Shown here: positions 24,730 through 33,444 of the stretch, piece by piece
How the letters are laid out: each line of letters starts with the position of its first letter
Position numbering within the stretch: the first letter of the stretch is position 1
Source of the DNA: Halodesulfovibrio sp.
Lineage (GTDB): Bacteria > Desulfobacterota > Desulfovibrionia > Desulfovibrionales > Desulfovibrionaceae
Length of the DNA: 64,000 nucleotides
Direction of reading: 5' to 3'
NCBI RefSeq assembly: GCF_025210605.1
Contig: NZ_JAOARI010000011.1
Coordinates: 1 to 64,000, forward strand
Position numbers and translations under genes: made by a program
Notes under the pieces: generated by a model
The model's input: the letters and a program-made list of their open reading frames with translations, nothing else
What the model was told of the DNA's origin: nothing
Database searches by the model: none

Positions 24730-24758
24730 AGCCTCTTTCGAAAGAAAGAGGCTTTTTT
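24730..24758 (+). terminator. Terminator of tRNA-Asn copy 4
   Basis: Same hairpin with a slightly shorter T run. Confidence 0.9.
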
Positions 24759-25024
24759 GTATTATTTGAAAGCCCTCCCCAGCATAGCCCTACGCTCCAC
24801 AACGCCTCATCCTTTGTTACCTGTATAGTTTTTTTACACGGTAGACGCATGGCATTTTCCTAGGTATTCTAGCCAAACTGATTTTGCAGAATAGAAAATT
24901 TTCCTTTTTTGTTGCTGCACTTACAAACATAACACAGGATACTACCGCTGATTCAATTGCGATCCTGTGCCGCGCATAAACCTGCACAGTGTTGTTGCCA
25001 CAACCTGCTGCACAAGGAGATATT

Positions 25025-25363
25025 ATGAAAAAAATTCTTTTTGCTCTTGCTATCGTATGTATTTTTGCCACTGCTGCATCCGCTCAAAGTAAATTTGAAA
25101 AAATGGATTCCAATAACGACGCCAGCGTCAGTTGGGAAGAATTTTCCAAAACCTACCCTTCCATGAAAGAACTCGCTTTTCAGACAATTGATAAAGATGG
25201 TTCCAAAGGAATTTCAGAAGAAGAATGGAAAGCCTTCATGTCCGGTCACAATACTGGCGGCAAAAAAGGCGGCGGCATGATGGGTGGAAAAATGGGCGGC
25301 GGCATGATGGGCGGTAAAAAAGCTTCCGGTGCTCCAGAACTTATTGCGCCTCCAAGCAAATAA
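25025..25363 (+). CDS. Small secreted EF-hand protein with Gly/Met/Lys-rich tail
   Basis: This 112-residue protein has a signal peptide (about 1-21, ending ASA). It carries two EF-hand-like calcium loops: DSNNDASVSWEE (about 26-37) and DKDGSKGISEEE (about 54-65). A low-complexity tail (about 75-102) repeats GGGMMGG and GGKK blocks. The EF-hands suggest periplasmic calcium binding. The Met-rich tail could bind soft metals such as copper, but that is speculation. AAGGAG lies seven bases before the start. It stands alone with its own terminator. An 8-bp dyad CACAGGAT/ATCCTGTG lies in its leader (24933-24969). Confidence 0.85.
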   Translation: MKKILFALAIVCIFATAASAQSKFEKMDSNNDASVSWEEFSKTYPSMKELAFQTIDKDGSKGISEEEWKAFMSGHNTGGKKGGGMMGGKMGGGMMGGKKASGAPELIAPPSK

Positions 25364-25383
25364 AAATCAAAAGTTACTCCCAT

Positions 25384-25415
25384 AAAAAAGGTCGACCATT
25401 CAGTCGGCTTTTTTT
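25384..25415 (+). terminator. Terminator of the EF-hand gene
   Basis: AAAAAAGGTCGAC pairs with GTCGGCTTTTTTT with one wobble, and ends in seven T, 20 bases past the stop. Confidence 0.75.
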
Positions 25416-25529
25416 ATGTCGTTCTTGCACAGAACTGTAATTAAGTAGCTCCTCTAAAAGCCTTTTTGCGGTATGATGCCAAGAGCACGTATTCGTTTAC
25501 CCTTTTCACACCATAGGAACAGCGCACTA

Positions 25530-26174
25530 ATGAGCCTTGCTTTACTCTTTTTTTTCTTCAAAGGACTTATTATCGGTCTTACCATCGCCGCTCCCGTCGG
25601 GCCGGTTGGCGTTCTGTGTGTCCACCGAACATTACGGTATGGCAAGCTTGTGGGGGTAATCTCCGGTCTTGGAGCCGCCTTTGCTGATCTTTTTTACGGA
25701 GCGGTAGCTGCATTCGGACTGGTTGCCATAACCAATCTCATCACAAATTCGAGCACAGCCATCCGCCTTGTTGGGGGCTTATTGTTTATGGCAATCGGCG
25801 TCCATATGCTCCGTCAACACCCCGCACCTGCAACAGAGTCAGACGATGAAACCATTAACAGGCATAAACCGGGACTTCTCACAGCCTGCTTCAGCACCTT
25901 TGTCCTTACAGTTATGAACCCCGGAACAATTGTAGCTTTTACAGTTATTTTTGCGACATTCGGCATTAACCACAAAGCCAACGTAGTCGATGCCGCACTT
26001 CTCGTGCTTGGTGTATTTATAGGCTCTGCAATCTGGTGGTGCGGATTAGCTTTCTGTGCCAACGCAATGCGGACATACGTAGAAAAACACACTCAGCTTA
26101 TCAGCAAAATATCCGGTACAATTATCGTCACTTTCGGTTGTCTTTCGCTTCTAAGCCTTATTGTCGAACTATAA
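25530..26174 (+). CDS. LysE/RhtB family amino-acid exporter
   Basis: This 214-residue inner-membrane protein has about six hydrophobic segments. The family pattern is GLIIGLTIAAPVGPVGVLCVHRTLRYGKLVGVISGLGAAFADLFYG near the N-terminus, and NPGTIVAFTVIFA follows in the middle. LysE-family proteins export amino acids or related small molecules by proton exchange. Substrate cannot be told from sequence. I chose the ATG at 25530 because it places the first segment at the N-terminus as in the family. An earlier ATG at 25473 would add a charged 19-residue extension. Confidence 0.85.
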   Translation: MSLALLFFFFKGLIIGLTIAAPVGPVGVLCVHRTLRYGKLVGVISGLGAAFADLFYGAVAAFGLVAITNLITNSSTAIRLVGGLLFMAIGVHMLRQHPAPATESDDETINRHKPGLLTACFSTFVLTVMNPGTIVAFTVIFATFGINHKANVVDAALLVLGVFIGSAIWWCGLAFCANAMRTYVEKHTQLISKISGTIIVTFGCLSLLSLIVEL

Positions 26175-26262
26175 TTTTACTAAAAGTAAAGAGCTGCATA
26201 GTAATTTCTCCACACGGGAATTGTCTATTGCCAGAGCACAGTGCAATCCTTATATTCCGCGC

Positions 26263-28254
26263 ATGACAAAAACATGGAAACAAAAATCTAGCCGCCTTGT
26301 ACTTGGGCGCACACCGCTTGAGCAGCCTGCTTTTCTTCCAATGTCCAAAAAAGAAATGGACGAGCTTGGCTGGGATGAGCTTGATATACTTTTCGTTACA
26401 GGTGACTCTTATGTAGATCACCCAAGTTTTGCCGCTGCTCTGTTAGGACGTTGGCTGGTAGCACATGGATACCGAGTAGGGATTGTTGCGCAGCCCCGCT
26501 GGGATTCTCCTGAGGATCTTTGTGCTATGGGACGTCCTCGGCTGTTCGCCTCTGTGAGTGCAGGTGCTATTGATTCCATGCTGGCGCATTACACTGCGTT
26601 CAGAAAAAAACGCCACGATGATGCGTACACACCGGGTGGTAAAGCAGGAGCACGCCCGAACCGCGCCACAATCGTATATTCAAACCTTATTCGCAGCGCA
26701 TTTCCAAACATTCCTGTGGTTATCGGCGGTATTGAAGCTTCATTACGTCGTATTACCCATTATGATTTCTGGACAGATAAGCTTCGCCGCTCCATTTTAT
26801 TAGATAGCAAAGCAGACTGCATAGTTTACGGCATGGGTGAATACGCCATGCTCCACATTGCGCATGTTCTCGATCAGTACGGCGAAACATCCGGCACTCC
26901 TTTTTCCTATATCGCACAGGATGTCAGAGGCATTGCCTATATGGGCACACACGATGATATTCCGCCGCAAGCAAAACTTGTAGAACTGCCTTCGCACGAA
27001 GAAATCGAAGCTGATGCAAAACAATTGATGACAGCCACGCTCAAACTGGAACGTCATGTTCAAGCAGCCGATGGATGGGCAATTCAACCTGTGGGCAAGC
27101 GTGCAGTCATTTTAGCTCCGCCAGCATTACCATTGTCTGAAGAAGAAATGGACGAATTGTATGGTCTGCCCTACGCCAAAACGCAACATCCTTCCTACAA
27201 AGAAAAAATTCCATGCGTAGACATGATGACAACCAGTATTACAACTCACCGTGGTTGTGGTGGTGGATGCTCATTCTGCTCACTTGCCCTGCATCAAGGC
27301 AGACGGATTGCATCGCGCAGTAAAGAATCCATTATGCAGGAAATAGAAACCCTCATCCGCAACAAACGCTTCAAAGGTTCCATAAGCGATGTGGGCGGTC
27401 CTTCCGCAAACATGTGGCAGGCATACTGCAAGGCAAGTCCTGAAAAATGTAAGCGACAAAGCTGCATGCACCCGAAGGTTTGCCCGCAGTTCACCGTCAA
27501 TCAGGCAGAAGGCATTGCACTGCTTCGAGATATCCAAAAAACAGCGGGGATTAAAAATGTCCGCGTCGCAAGCGGCGTGCGATATGATCTGGCACAAAAA
27601 GAAGAAACTGCGCTGCGTGCCTATACAATGGAATTTACCGGCGGACAGCTAAAAGTTGCTCCTGAGCATATTTGTGACGGCGTGCTAAATCGTATGCGTA
27701 AGCCAGGTCTTGCGTCATTCGAACGATTCCTTGATGCGTTTAAAAAATACTCCGAGCAAGCAGGCAAGGAACAATATGTTATCCCTTACCTTATGAGTGC
27801 ATTTCCGGGGTGTACTGACAACCATATGCACGAGCTTGGCAACTGGCTTCGCGCCCGTGGCTGGCAGCCACAGCAGGTTCAATGCTTTATCCCTACACCG
27901 GGGACTGTAGCTACTGCCTCGTATTACGCAAAAATCGATGAAAAAGGGAACGAGCTTTATGTAGCGCGCACTGATGCGGAGCGACTTCGTCAACATCACA
28001 TTCTTATGCCAAGTGTAGGACGAAAAAAAACGCACACACAACGCGGTAACCGCGGTGCATATGCTGCTAAAAAATCTGACGACTATTCAGATTCTAACCA
28101 GCGTTCCAATAAAAGAAAAACAAAACACGACGGCAAGCCTAAACATAAAAACCATGCAAAAAATGGCAACCGTTCTACACAGGGAAAGCGTTCATCACGA
28201 AATGCCCAATCTGGTCAGGGCAAGGCATCCCCTTTTGCAATCAACAAGAGGTAG
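26263..28254 (+). CDS. YgiQ family radical SAM protein
   Basis: This 663-residue protein aligns from memory with E. coli YgiQ along its length: PFLPMSxxEMDELGWDxxDILFVTGDSYVDHPSF, RHDDAYTPGG, GGIEASLRRI and ASGVRYDLA. The radical-SAM cluster motif CGGGCSFC is near residue 330, and further cysteines are in KRQSCMHPKVCPQF. A lysine/serine/asparagine-rich tail (about 590-663) is likely disordered and basic, perhaps for RNA contact. The reaction is unknown. Start choice is uncertain: the ATG at 26263 places the family core correctly but lacks a good Shine-Dalgarno sequence, and an upstream TTG at 26161 is possible. Confidence 0.9.
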   Translation: MTKTWKQKSSRLVLGRTPLEQPAFLPMSKKEMDELGWDELDILFVTGDSYVDHPSFAAALLGRWLVAHGYRVGIVAQPRWDSPEDLCAMGRPRLFASVSAGAIDSMLAHYTAFRKKRHDDAYTPGGKAGARPNRATIVYSNLIRSAFPNIPVVIGGIEASLRRITHYDFWTDKLRRSILLDSKADCIVYGMGEYAMLHIAHVLDQYGETSGTPFSYIAQDVRGIAYMGTHDDIPPQAKLVELPSHEEIEADAKQLMTATLKLERHVQAADGWAIQPVGKRAVILAPPALPLSEEEMDELYGLPYAKTQHPSYKEKIPCVDMMTTSITTHRGCGGGCSFCSLALHQGRRIASRSKESIMQEIETLIRNKRFKGSISDVGGPSANMWQAYCKASPEKCKRQSCMHPKVCPQFTVNQAEGIALLRDIQKTAGIKNVRVASGVRYDLAQKEETALRAYTMEFTGGQLKVAPEHICDGVLNRMRKPGLASFERFLDAFKKYSEQAGKEQYVIPYLMSAFPGCTDNHMHELGNWLRARGWQPQQVQCFIPTPGTVATASYYAKIDEKGNELYVARTDAERLRQHHILMPSVGRKKTHTQRGNRGAYAAKKSDDYSDSNQRSNKRKTKHDGKPKHKNHAKNGNRSTQGKRSSRNAQSGQGKASPFAINKR

Positions 28255-28311
28255 CGTATCCTTATCCGCTAATGCTCTGCTCTAGTGGCAACGATATTTA
28301 CAGCTTATATT

Positions 28312-28343
28312 CGACGTGCAGAATTTCTGCACGTCGTTTTTTA
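28312..28343 (+). terminator. Terminator of the ygiQ-like gene
   Basis: CGACGTGCAGA and TCTGCACGTCG form an 11-bp perfect stem with a 3-base loop, followed by six T. Confidence 0.85.
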
Positions 28344-28376
28344 TTGTTCAGTAAAGCAACAGAATTTCCTTCAAAA

Positions 28377-30347
28377 TTATTCACGGGAAACATTGTTCAG
28401 CAGCCACTCCACCGTTCCTGAGACAGCCCACCGTTCTTTTCCCGGCATGCTTATAATTTCTTTTTCTGTCCTACTTTCAAGCTGCACTATAAGATGATTT
28501 TCTAATAGCGTTATGCATTCAGGCTCAATTCTCTTTTCGTGTTCTAGCTGCAACATTATTTCTTTTTGCTCCGCAGCGGAAAATTCTTCAAACAATTGCG
28601 CAGCGTAGTCCCTGTCTGTTCTCAGCAACAATATTATAGCAGCCCGCTGAATAGCTACAGGCTCATTGCGTAGCACTGCTACAATCTCTTTTACTGGCAC
28701 AGAAATAATCGGTGCAAACGGCATGTGCACCCTGTCATTCCGACATAATGCTACAACTTGAGCCATATCCTTTGCAGCAATGGCGCGTATCATAAGCCTT
28801 CGTACCAAAGCACTGTCTACAACAAGCGCTCCGGTACTTACTATTGAGCTATTACGGCTTCGCAATAATGCTTTTACCTGCTCGGGATACAACGAAGGTA
28901 ACTTCCCCGCCTCCCGCAAAAAACCGGCGGCTGCTTCTGGCGAAAAACTACTGAGCACTTGTGCTGCATGCGATTCACCCAAGGCAAGCACTGAGGCAAC
29001 AAACTGCTGCGATTCAGACAATACAACTTCAACTCCAGCTCTATGCCCTGCTCGCCGCTCGATAGCCTCCTGTTTTTCAAAAGGCATTTTTTCTACCAGC
29101 GCATACCTTCTGTCCTCTGAAAGTTGGGATAAAATAACTGCTGCTGAAAGGGGGTGCTGACTCATAAGTTCTATGCGTAATGTATCATTATCAAGACGCA
29201 CCAGCTTTTCGATAGCCGACGCATTCATCTCGGCAAATTCCGGTACTAAAATTTCCTGCTTGCCTGTGAGTATTGGAATGATCTCTCCAAGTGCCTTCTC
29301 AGGGAAAACAAGCATCATTGTACCGTTCATTCCATTAGAACCATCTTGATGTCTACCTTCATCACCTACACTCACAGACAACTCACAGACAATGCACGAT
29401 TGATCCAACTCAAAATAGTTTGCGTACTCTGCCTGTTCACTAGATTTACCATGAATTGACTCTATCTCGTAATACGGCGCAAAAGCCCATTCCATTTCAA
29501 GCAACAATAAATGTAGCAGATGTCTCACAACACTCTTGGCAATTGGAAACCCACAAGTCTCTTTTGATTTTTTTTGCTTTGCTATCCTCGATAACAGTAC
29601 ACGCGATGACTCTTGCGTACCCGCAGAATAGAGTGCATGTGCAAGCCCTACTGCGACGTCCCTTTCCAGTCCCACAAAATTCACTCCATCTAATGGGAAC
29701 ATGGAAAAACTCGTTGCAACAGGATGATCCATACGCAGCCAGACATCGAATGGAGCGCGAACAGTCCGCACTGGCGTTACGCTGCACGGACATCCTGTCA
29801 ATTTGCGAAGCCGCTTTGTAGCACCTGATGCAAATTGACTCATAATTTTGTCCAGCACAGGAAATTGTACAGTCTTCCGGTAACGATATTCGAGCAGCTG
29901 TGTAAGCGTACCATTTTTTTGCGCTTCTGCTAGCTGTTCGGGTGCTAGTCCTGCTAACACCCCTTCACTGCCTGAAGGTATAAGCCCGTCACTGGGATCT
30001 GTGCCTGCTTCTGCATCCAGAGAATTTTCAGATTCAAACGGGCGCTTCAACAGCCACTGCATTTCTTCTACGGTCACATCATTTGCTGATGACGGATTTT
30101 CTTCAGCCCCAAACAGCTCAGACACAAGATCACTTTCTACCCCTGTCAGTGATGCCTGCCATGCCTCATCAGACCATGGGTCAAACTGGACTGTTACTTC
30201 AGTACGCTTTGGCACATTACAAGACTTTTGCCGTGCATCCTCTTCAGCCTCTAGAGAACGAGAGTACGAGCCATCACTTGAAGCTTTCGAAGCAGAGTCA
30301 TTTATCTGAAATGGAAGAACTTTTCCCATATTCTTTTTATCAGCCAT
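28377..30347 (-). CDS. FliM-FliG-like fusion protein, orphan from flagellar genes
   Basis: The 656 residues combine parts of two flagellar switch proteins. Residues 1-145 are acidic, low complexity and without clear family. Residues about 150-365 follow the FliM middle (CheC-like) domain: a helix LDKIMSQFASGATKRLRKL, then SVTPVRTVRAPFDVWL, HPVATSFSMFPLDG and, after a linker, SVVRHLLHLLLLEMEWAF with the beta strand MMLVFPEKAL. Residues about 380-435 resemble the FliG middle domain (SQHPLSAAVILSQL against the EHPQ-type motif). Residues about 452-482 and 560-622 look like further FliG-type helical repeats (QRAAIILLL, AAQLFEEFS). I chose the ATG at 30347 (AGGA before it). No flagellar gene is nearby; it is divergent from a DAC-like gene. 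Function unknown. Confidence 0.7.
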   Translation of the reverse strand: MADKKNMGKVLPFQINDSASKASSDGSYSRSLEAEEDARQKSCNVPKRTEVTVQFDPWSDEAWQASLTGVESDLVSELFGAEENPSSANDVTVEEMQWLLKRPFESENSLDAEAGTDPSDGLIPSGSEGVLAGLAPEQLAEAQKNGTLTQLLEYRYRKTVQFPVLDKIMSQFASGATKRLRKLTGCPCSVTPVRTVRAPFDVWLRMDHPVATSFSMFPLDGVNFVGLERDVAVGLAHALYSAGTQESSRVLLSRIAKQKKSKETCGFPIAKSVVRHLLHLLLLEMEWAFAPYYEIESIHGKSSEQAEYANYFELDQSCIVCELSVSVGDEGRHQDGSNGMNGTMMLVFPEKALGEIIPILTGKQEILVPEFAEMNASAIEKLVRLDNDTLRIELMSQHPLSAAVILSQLSEDRRYALVEKMPFEKQEAIERRAGHRAGVEVVLSESQQFVASVLALGESHAAQVLSSFSPEAAAGFLREAGKLPSLYPEQVKALLRSRNSSIVSTGALVVDSALVRRLMIRAIAAKDMAQVVALCRNDRVHMPFAPIISVPVKEIVAVLRNEPVAIQRAAIILLLRTDRDYAAQLFEEFSAAEQKEIMLQLEHEKRIEPECITLLENHLIVQLESRTEKEIISMPGKERWAVSGTVEWLLNNVSRE

Positions 30348-30715
30348 ATATTTTTCCTGAAAATACGGTTCGAGGTGCACTTTTTCATATCTGGAATGCA
30401 AATACGCTGGTTGAGCTTACGTATATCTATACAACAGATTCAATTTTTTGCACTACCCAAGCGATTATATATAGTAATTTAATGGATATATTACGTTCTA
30501 ACGGCACACTATTCCTTGCCCCTTTCCCAACATGCAGATAGTCTGTGAAGTATTATAATTAACACAGCTCCATGGAGCAATTTTAATTAGTTATACTAAA
30601 TTAACTATACATTTCACAATGACGCATTGTCATTACTTGAAATAGATATTCTACAAGTAACTTGCTGGTTTTACACTGCAAAGAATGACGCAAAATCTGT
30701 CGGGAGGATCAAAAA
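30348..30715. promoter_or_regulatory. AT-rich divergent intergenic region with several dyads
   Basis: The 368 bases separate the FliM-FliG-like and DAC-like genes and hold no gene. Three dyads stand out: GCTCCATGGAGC (30567-30578), TAGTTA-N8-TAACTA (30588-30607) and AATGAC-N5-GTCATT (30618-30634). They cluster 80-150 bases upstream of the DAC-like gene, which suggests regulated divergent promoters. I could not fix promoter boxes. Confidence 0.4.
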
Positions 30716-32131
30716 ATGACCATGATGCATACATCCCAGTGGAGAAGGAGTATTTATAATATTCTTGACGGATTGAGCGATGGGTTATCGCACTTTGCCG
30801 GTGCCAGCCGAGTTGCGTTAATTATTTGCCTTGAGCGTAACGAACCTTTTTATATTCTCGATCCGCAAAATTTGCTTGATGGACATCAGCCTCGCCTCAA
30901 AGATCTTTTCAAGAGCTTCCAAGACACAGTTTCGCACAATTTGCGTTCCGAATTTGATCCGGCTAACGATCCACAACTAACGGGACTCATAGCATATGGC
31001 GGCTCGTGCACTACATTGCCGTTTCAAATGTGGTTTACGGAGGAACACCCAGATATCTGTTCCAAAGGACCTACGTTACGCTGGCTGGAATATGCAGCCA
31101 CTCAATTGTGCGCTGATTTCAGCCAAGATGCCGGACTGCGCAACGATACCTCCAGCTATGTACTGCAAGGCTATGCACAACACGCCATCCGCGATTATAT
31201 CATCGATAAACGTAGCGAGGCACTAGGTATGGACACATACCTGCGTATCTATCCAACATTGAATGCAATTTTAGGAATTTCAAATACACGGGAGGAAGGA
31301 GCATGGCCGAGGGGGAAAATAGCCTTTGTTGAACCGCGCCTGTTACAGCACGTCCAGTTTCTTGCATCGTTTCCACGAATGGAGCAGCCACTGCTCGTAA
31401 ACCTCAGGCATTGCAGAAAAACATTGCAAGCTGTAGAAAATACAGACCGGTATCTTATTTCGGATGGCTGCACCCTTGCGGGAATTGCAGCGGGAGAATT
31501 ACCGCCTGGCACTATTGTCGCAACATTCGAGGGAAACCACGGGCTGGTCACTCTGGATGATGAACTTATTTGCAGTTTTGCATCAGGAAATTTTCTTGCT
31601 ACCAACCGCCGCCCGAACCTCGTTCAACTTGAAGAAGCCCTGTTTGAATCCACCGTAACACCAGAGCAGCGGCACAGCCTTTTTCAGTATACAACCCGTG
31701 TTGTAATCCGCGCACGAGAGCGTAAGCATGGTTGCACCCTTGTATTAGACCTTAATACAATCCCCCGTAATATTGCAGGACAGACACTGCAAACCCCGCT
31801 TGATTTAAGCCTGCCGGAAAATATTGACATAGCCTGTTCACTTGCCAAAGTAGACGGCGCATTGCACATCAGCAAGACATCTACCCTGCTGGGTTTTGCC
31901 TGCCTTCTGGATGGTCGAGCTGTCCCCGGAGAAAACAGGGCACGCGGTGCTCGATTTAACTCGGCATTACGATTCACTGCGCTACATAAAAATATTATCG
32001 CTATTGTGGTTTCTTCCGACAGACCTGTTTCAGTAATCCAGCATGGTGTTGAACTTACAGCACAATGCAGCTGGAAACCCATCAGTTACAATTGCACACC
32101 ACCGTTACTCTCAGACTGGATAAACGAATAG
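30716..32131 (+). CDS. Protein with degenerate diadenylate-cyclase (DisA_N-like) domain
   Basis: The 471-residue soluble protein has an N-terminal region without clear family (about 1-200), a middle region (about 225-300) and a C-terminal DAC-like domain (about 325-450). The last part keeps the DGA motif (VDGALHIS, 380-382), the strand FACLLDG, and a match to the nucleotide-site motif in GARFNSAL (411-418). There the canonical RHR of c-di-AMP synthases is R-F-N. After it IIAIVVSSDRPVSVI fits the final strands. Loss of His and the second Arg suggests ligand binding rather than synthesis, as in predicted DACN-type sensor domains, but activity is not excluded. The start follows GGGAGGATC. Divergent from the FliM-FliG-like gene. 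Confidence 0.65.
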   Translation: MTMMHTSQWRRSIYNILDGLSDGLSHFAGASRVALIICLERNEPFYILDPQNLLDGHQPRLKDLFKSFQDTVSHNLRSEFDPANDPQLTGLIAYGGSCTTLPFQMWFTEEHPDICSKGPTLRWLEYAATQLCADFSQDAGLRNDTSSYVLQGYAQHAIRDYIIDKRSEALGMDTYLRIYPTLNAILGISNTREEGAWPRGKIAFVEPRLLQHVQFLASFPRMEQPLLVNLRHCRKTLQAVENTDRYLISDGCTLAGIAAGELPPGTIVATFEGNHGLVTLDDELICSFASGNFLATNRRPNLVQLEEALFESTVTPEQRHSLFQYTTRVVIRARERKHGCTLVLDLNTIPRNIAGQTLQTPLDLSLPENIDIACSLAKVDGALHISKTSTLLGFACLLDGRAVPGENRARGARFNSALRFTALHKNIIAIVVSSDRPVSVIQHGVELTAQCSWKPISYNCTPPLLSDWINE

Positions 32132-32133
32132 CT

Positions 32134-32604
32134 CTATTGAATAGGAACAGCTTGGGATACAAAAGCAAAACCATAGGATGAACCTGTACCGAGCATTATG
32201 CTCTCTACAATGGGTACGTCCACGGCTCTGTCGGCTTCCCATTTAAGAATAAAATTTGCGCCAGACCCACCGGAGTCATCATCAAGGCTAATGACATACC
32301 GTAAGGACTGAAGTGGATTCATGACCGCTGGAAGATCATCATAGCGACGCAATAATTTCCCATCAGTATCAAAAAATTCTAAACTCGTAATGCGGATTGA
32401 CTCTGTCCTACTTGTATTGCGTACGCTTAATGTTGTTGTAACATTTATTTTTGCTTCTTTATTTCCATGATAAATGTACGCGTATGCTGGAACATACAAA
32501 GTTTGCCCATTCTGTCTGGTACGAGCCGAACTATTACTGGGAAATGCTATTGCAGCCACAAAAAACAATATACCTGTAGCCCATACGATACGAAAAGCAC
32601 TCAT
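32134..32604 (-). CDS. DUF3124 family secreted protein
   Basis: This 156-residue protein has a signal peptide (about 1-27) and the DUF3124 signatures LYVPAYAYIYHGNKE, LSVRNTS, FFDTDGKLLRRY and DDSGGSGANFILKW, with SIMLGTGSSYGFAFVSQ at the end. The family is periplasmic and of unknown function, frequent in cyanobacteria and deltaproteobacteria. It converges on the DAC-like gene with only two bases between the stop codons. Confidence 0.85.
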   Translation of the reverse strand: MSAFRIVWATGILFFVAAIAFPSNSSARTRQNGQTLYVPAYAYIYHGNKEAKINVTTTLSVRNTSRTESIRITSLEFFDTDGKLLRRYDDLPAVMNPLQSLRYVISLDDDSGGSGANFILKWEADRAVDVPIVESIMLGTGSSYGFAFVSQAVPIQ

Positions 32605-32973
32605 ACGAACCTCGTGTAATATAAATTACATATTATTTTGAGAGTGCAGCATAGCAGAGTTACATTTTTTAAAAAAGCGTAATCATCTATTTTATTGGTA
32701 TATTACGAAAAAACACTTCTATCTATAACAACACGACTTCTCTATAGCCGCTACCACAGCCTCATTCACTCATATGTACATTTAATCTCGTACAAAGAAA
32801 TCCGTTACCGACTTGCTAAAACTGTGCTACGCTCTGACCACCATCGTAAGTTGCATTCCAAATACGCACCACTGCACTTGTATTCAAAAACGGACTACGC
32901 TAATCTGTTGATATAGAAATATGTTCGACACCAAGGCTGTTGCCCAGTCTTCATAATAGAAACGGAGCGTACT
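32605..32973. other. Non-coding gap between the DUF3124 and EVE genes
   Basis: The 369 bases are AT-rich and divergent between the two genes, so both promoters should lie here. A 73-codon open frame on the plus strand (32695-32916) has no Shine-Dalgarno sequence and an unnatural composition, and I do not accept it as a gene. Confidence 0.4.
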
Positions 32974-33444
32974 ATGGCAAACTACTGGCTCGTTAAGTCT
33001 GAACCTGGATGCTACTCTATCGACACATTGGAAAATGAGCCGAATCAGGTCACCTCATGGGACGGCGTACGAAATTATCAGGCACGCAATTTCATGCGCG
33101 ATGATATGAAACTTGGCGATAAGGTATTATTTTACCACAGCGTCACCAAGCCTTCAGTTGTCGGCGTATGTGAAGTCGTCAGAGAAAGTTACCCCGACCA
33201 TACTGCGTGGAATCCGGAAGACGATCATTTTGATCCAAAATCAACTGAAGATAATCCACGTTGGTTTATGGTAGACGTAAAATTTGTCGAAAAATTTCCC
33301 CGCGCTCTTACATTAAAAGAGTTACGACAGATTCCGGGACTTGAGAACATGGAGCTGTTACGCAAAGGTTCACGCCTTTCCGTAATGCCAGTTGATAAAA
33401 AAGAATTCGATATCATCTGCAACCTTGCAAAGGAGCAGGCATGA
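32974..33444 (+). CDS. EVE domain protein
   Basis: This 156-residue protein is a complete EVE domain of the PUA superfamily, related to thymocyte nuclear protein 1. It shows YWLVKSEPGCYSID, TSWDGVRNYQARNFMRDDMKLGD, VLFYHS, GVCEVVRESYPDHTAW and RWFMVDVKF. EVE domains bind modified bases in DNA or RNA (for example methylcytosine), and some occur in restriction systems. Here the neighbour is slyX, not a nuclease, so the target is unknown. Its stop overlaps the slyX start by four bases. AACGGAGCG lies before the start. Confidence 0.93.
   Translation: MANYWLVKSEPGCYSIDTLENEPNQVTSWDGVRNYQARNFMRDDMKLGDKVLFYHSVTKPSVVGVCEVVRESYPDHTAWNPEDDHFDPKSTEDNPRWFMVDVKFVEKFPRALTLKELRQIPGLENMELLRKGSRLSVMPVDKKEFDIICNLAKEQA

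Noticed and set aside
23400-24800. CRISPR array or insertion sequence, suggested by regular repeats
   Set aside because: The repeats are complete tRNA-Asn genes with promoter and terminator. There are no spacers of equal length and no transposase.
32695-32916. 73-codon open frame in the DUF3124-EVE gap
   Set aside because: No ribosome site, Tyr/His/Arg-heavy composition, and it occupies the region that must hold both promoters.
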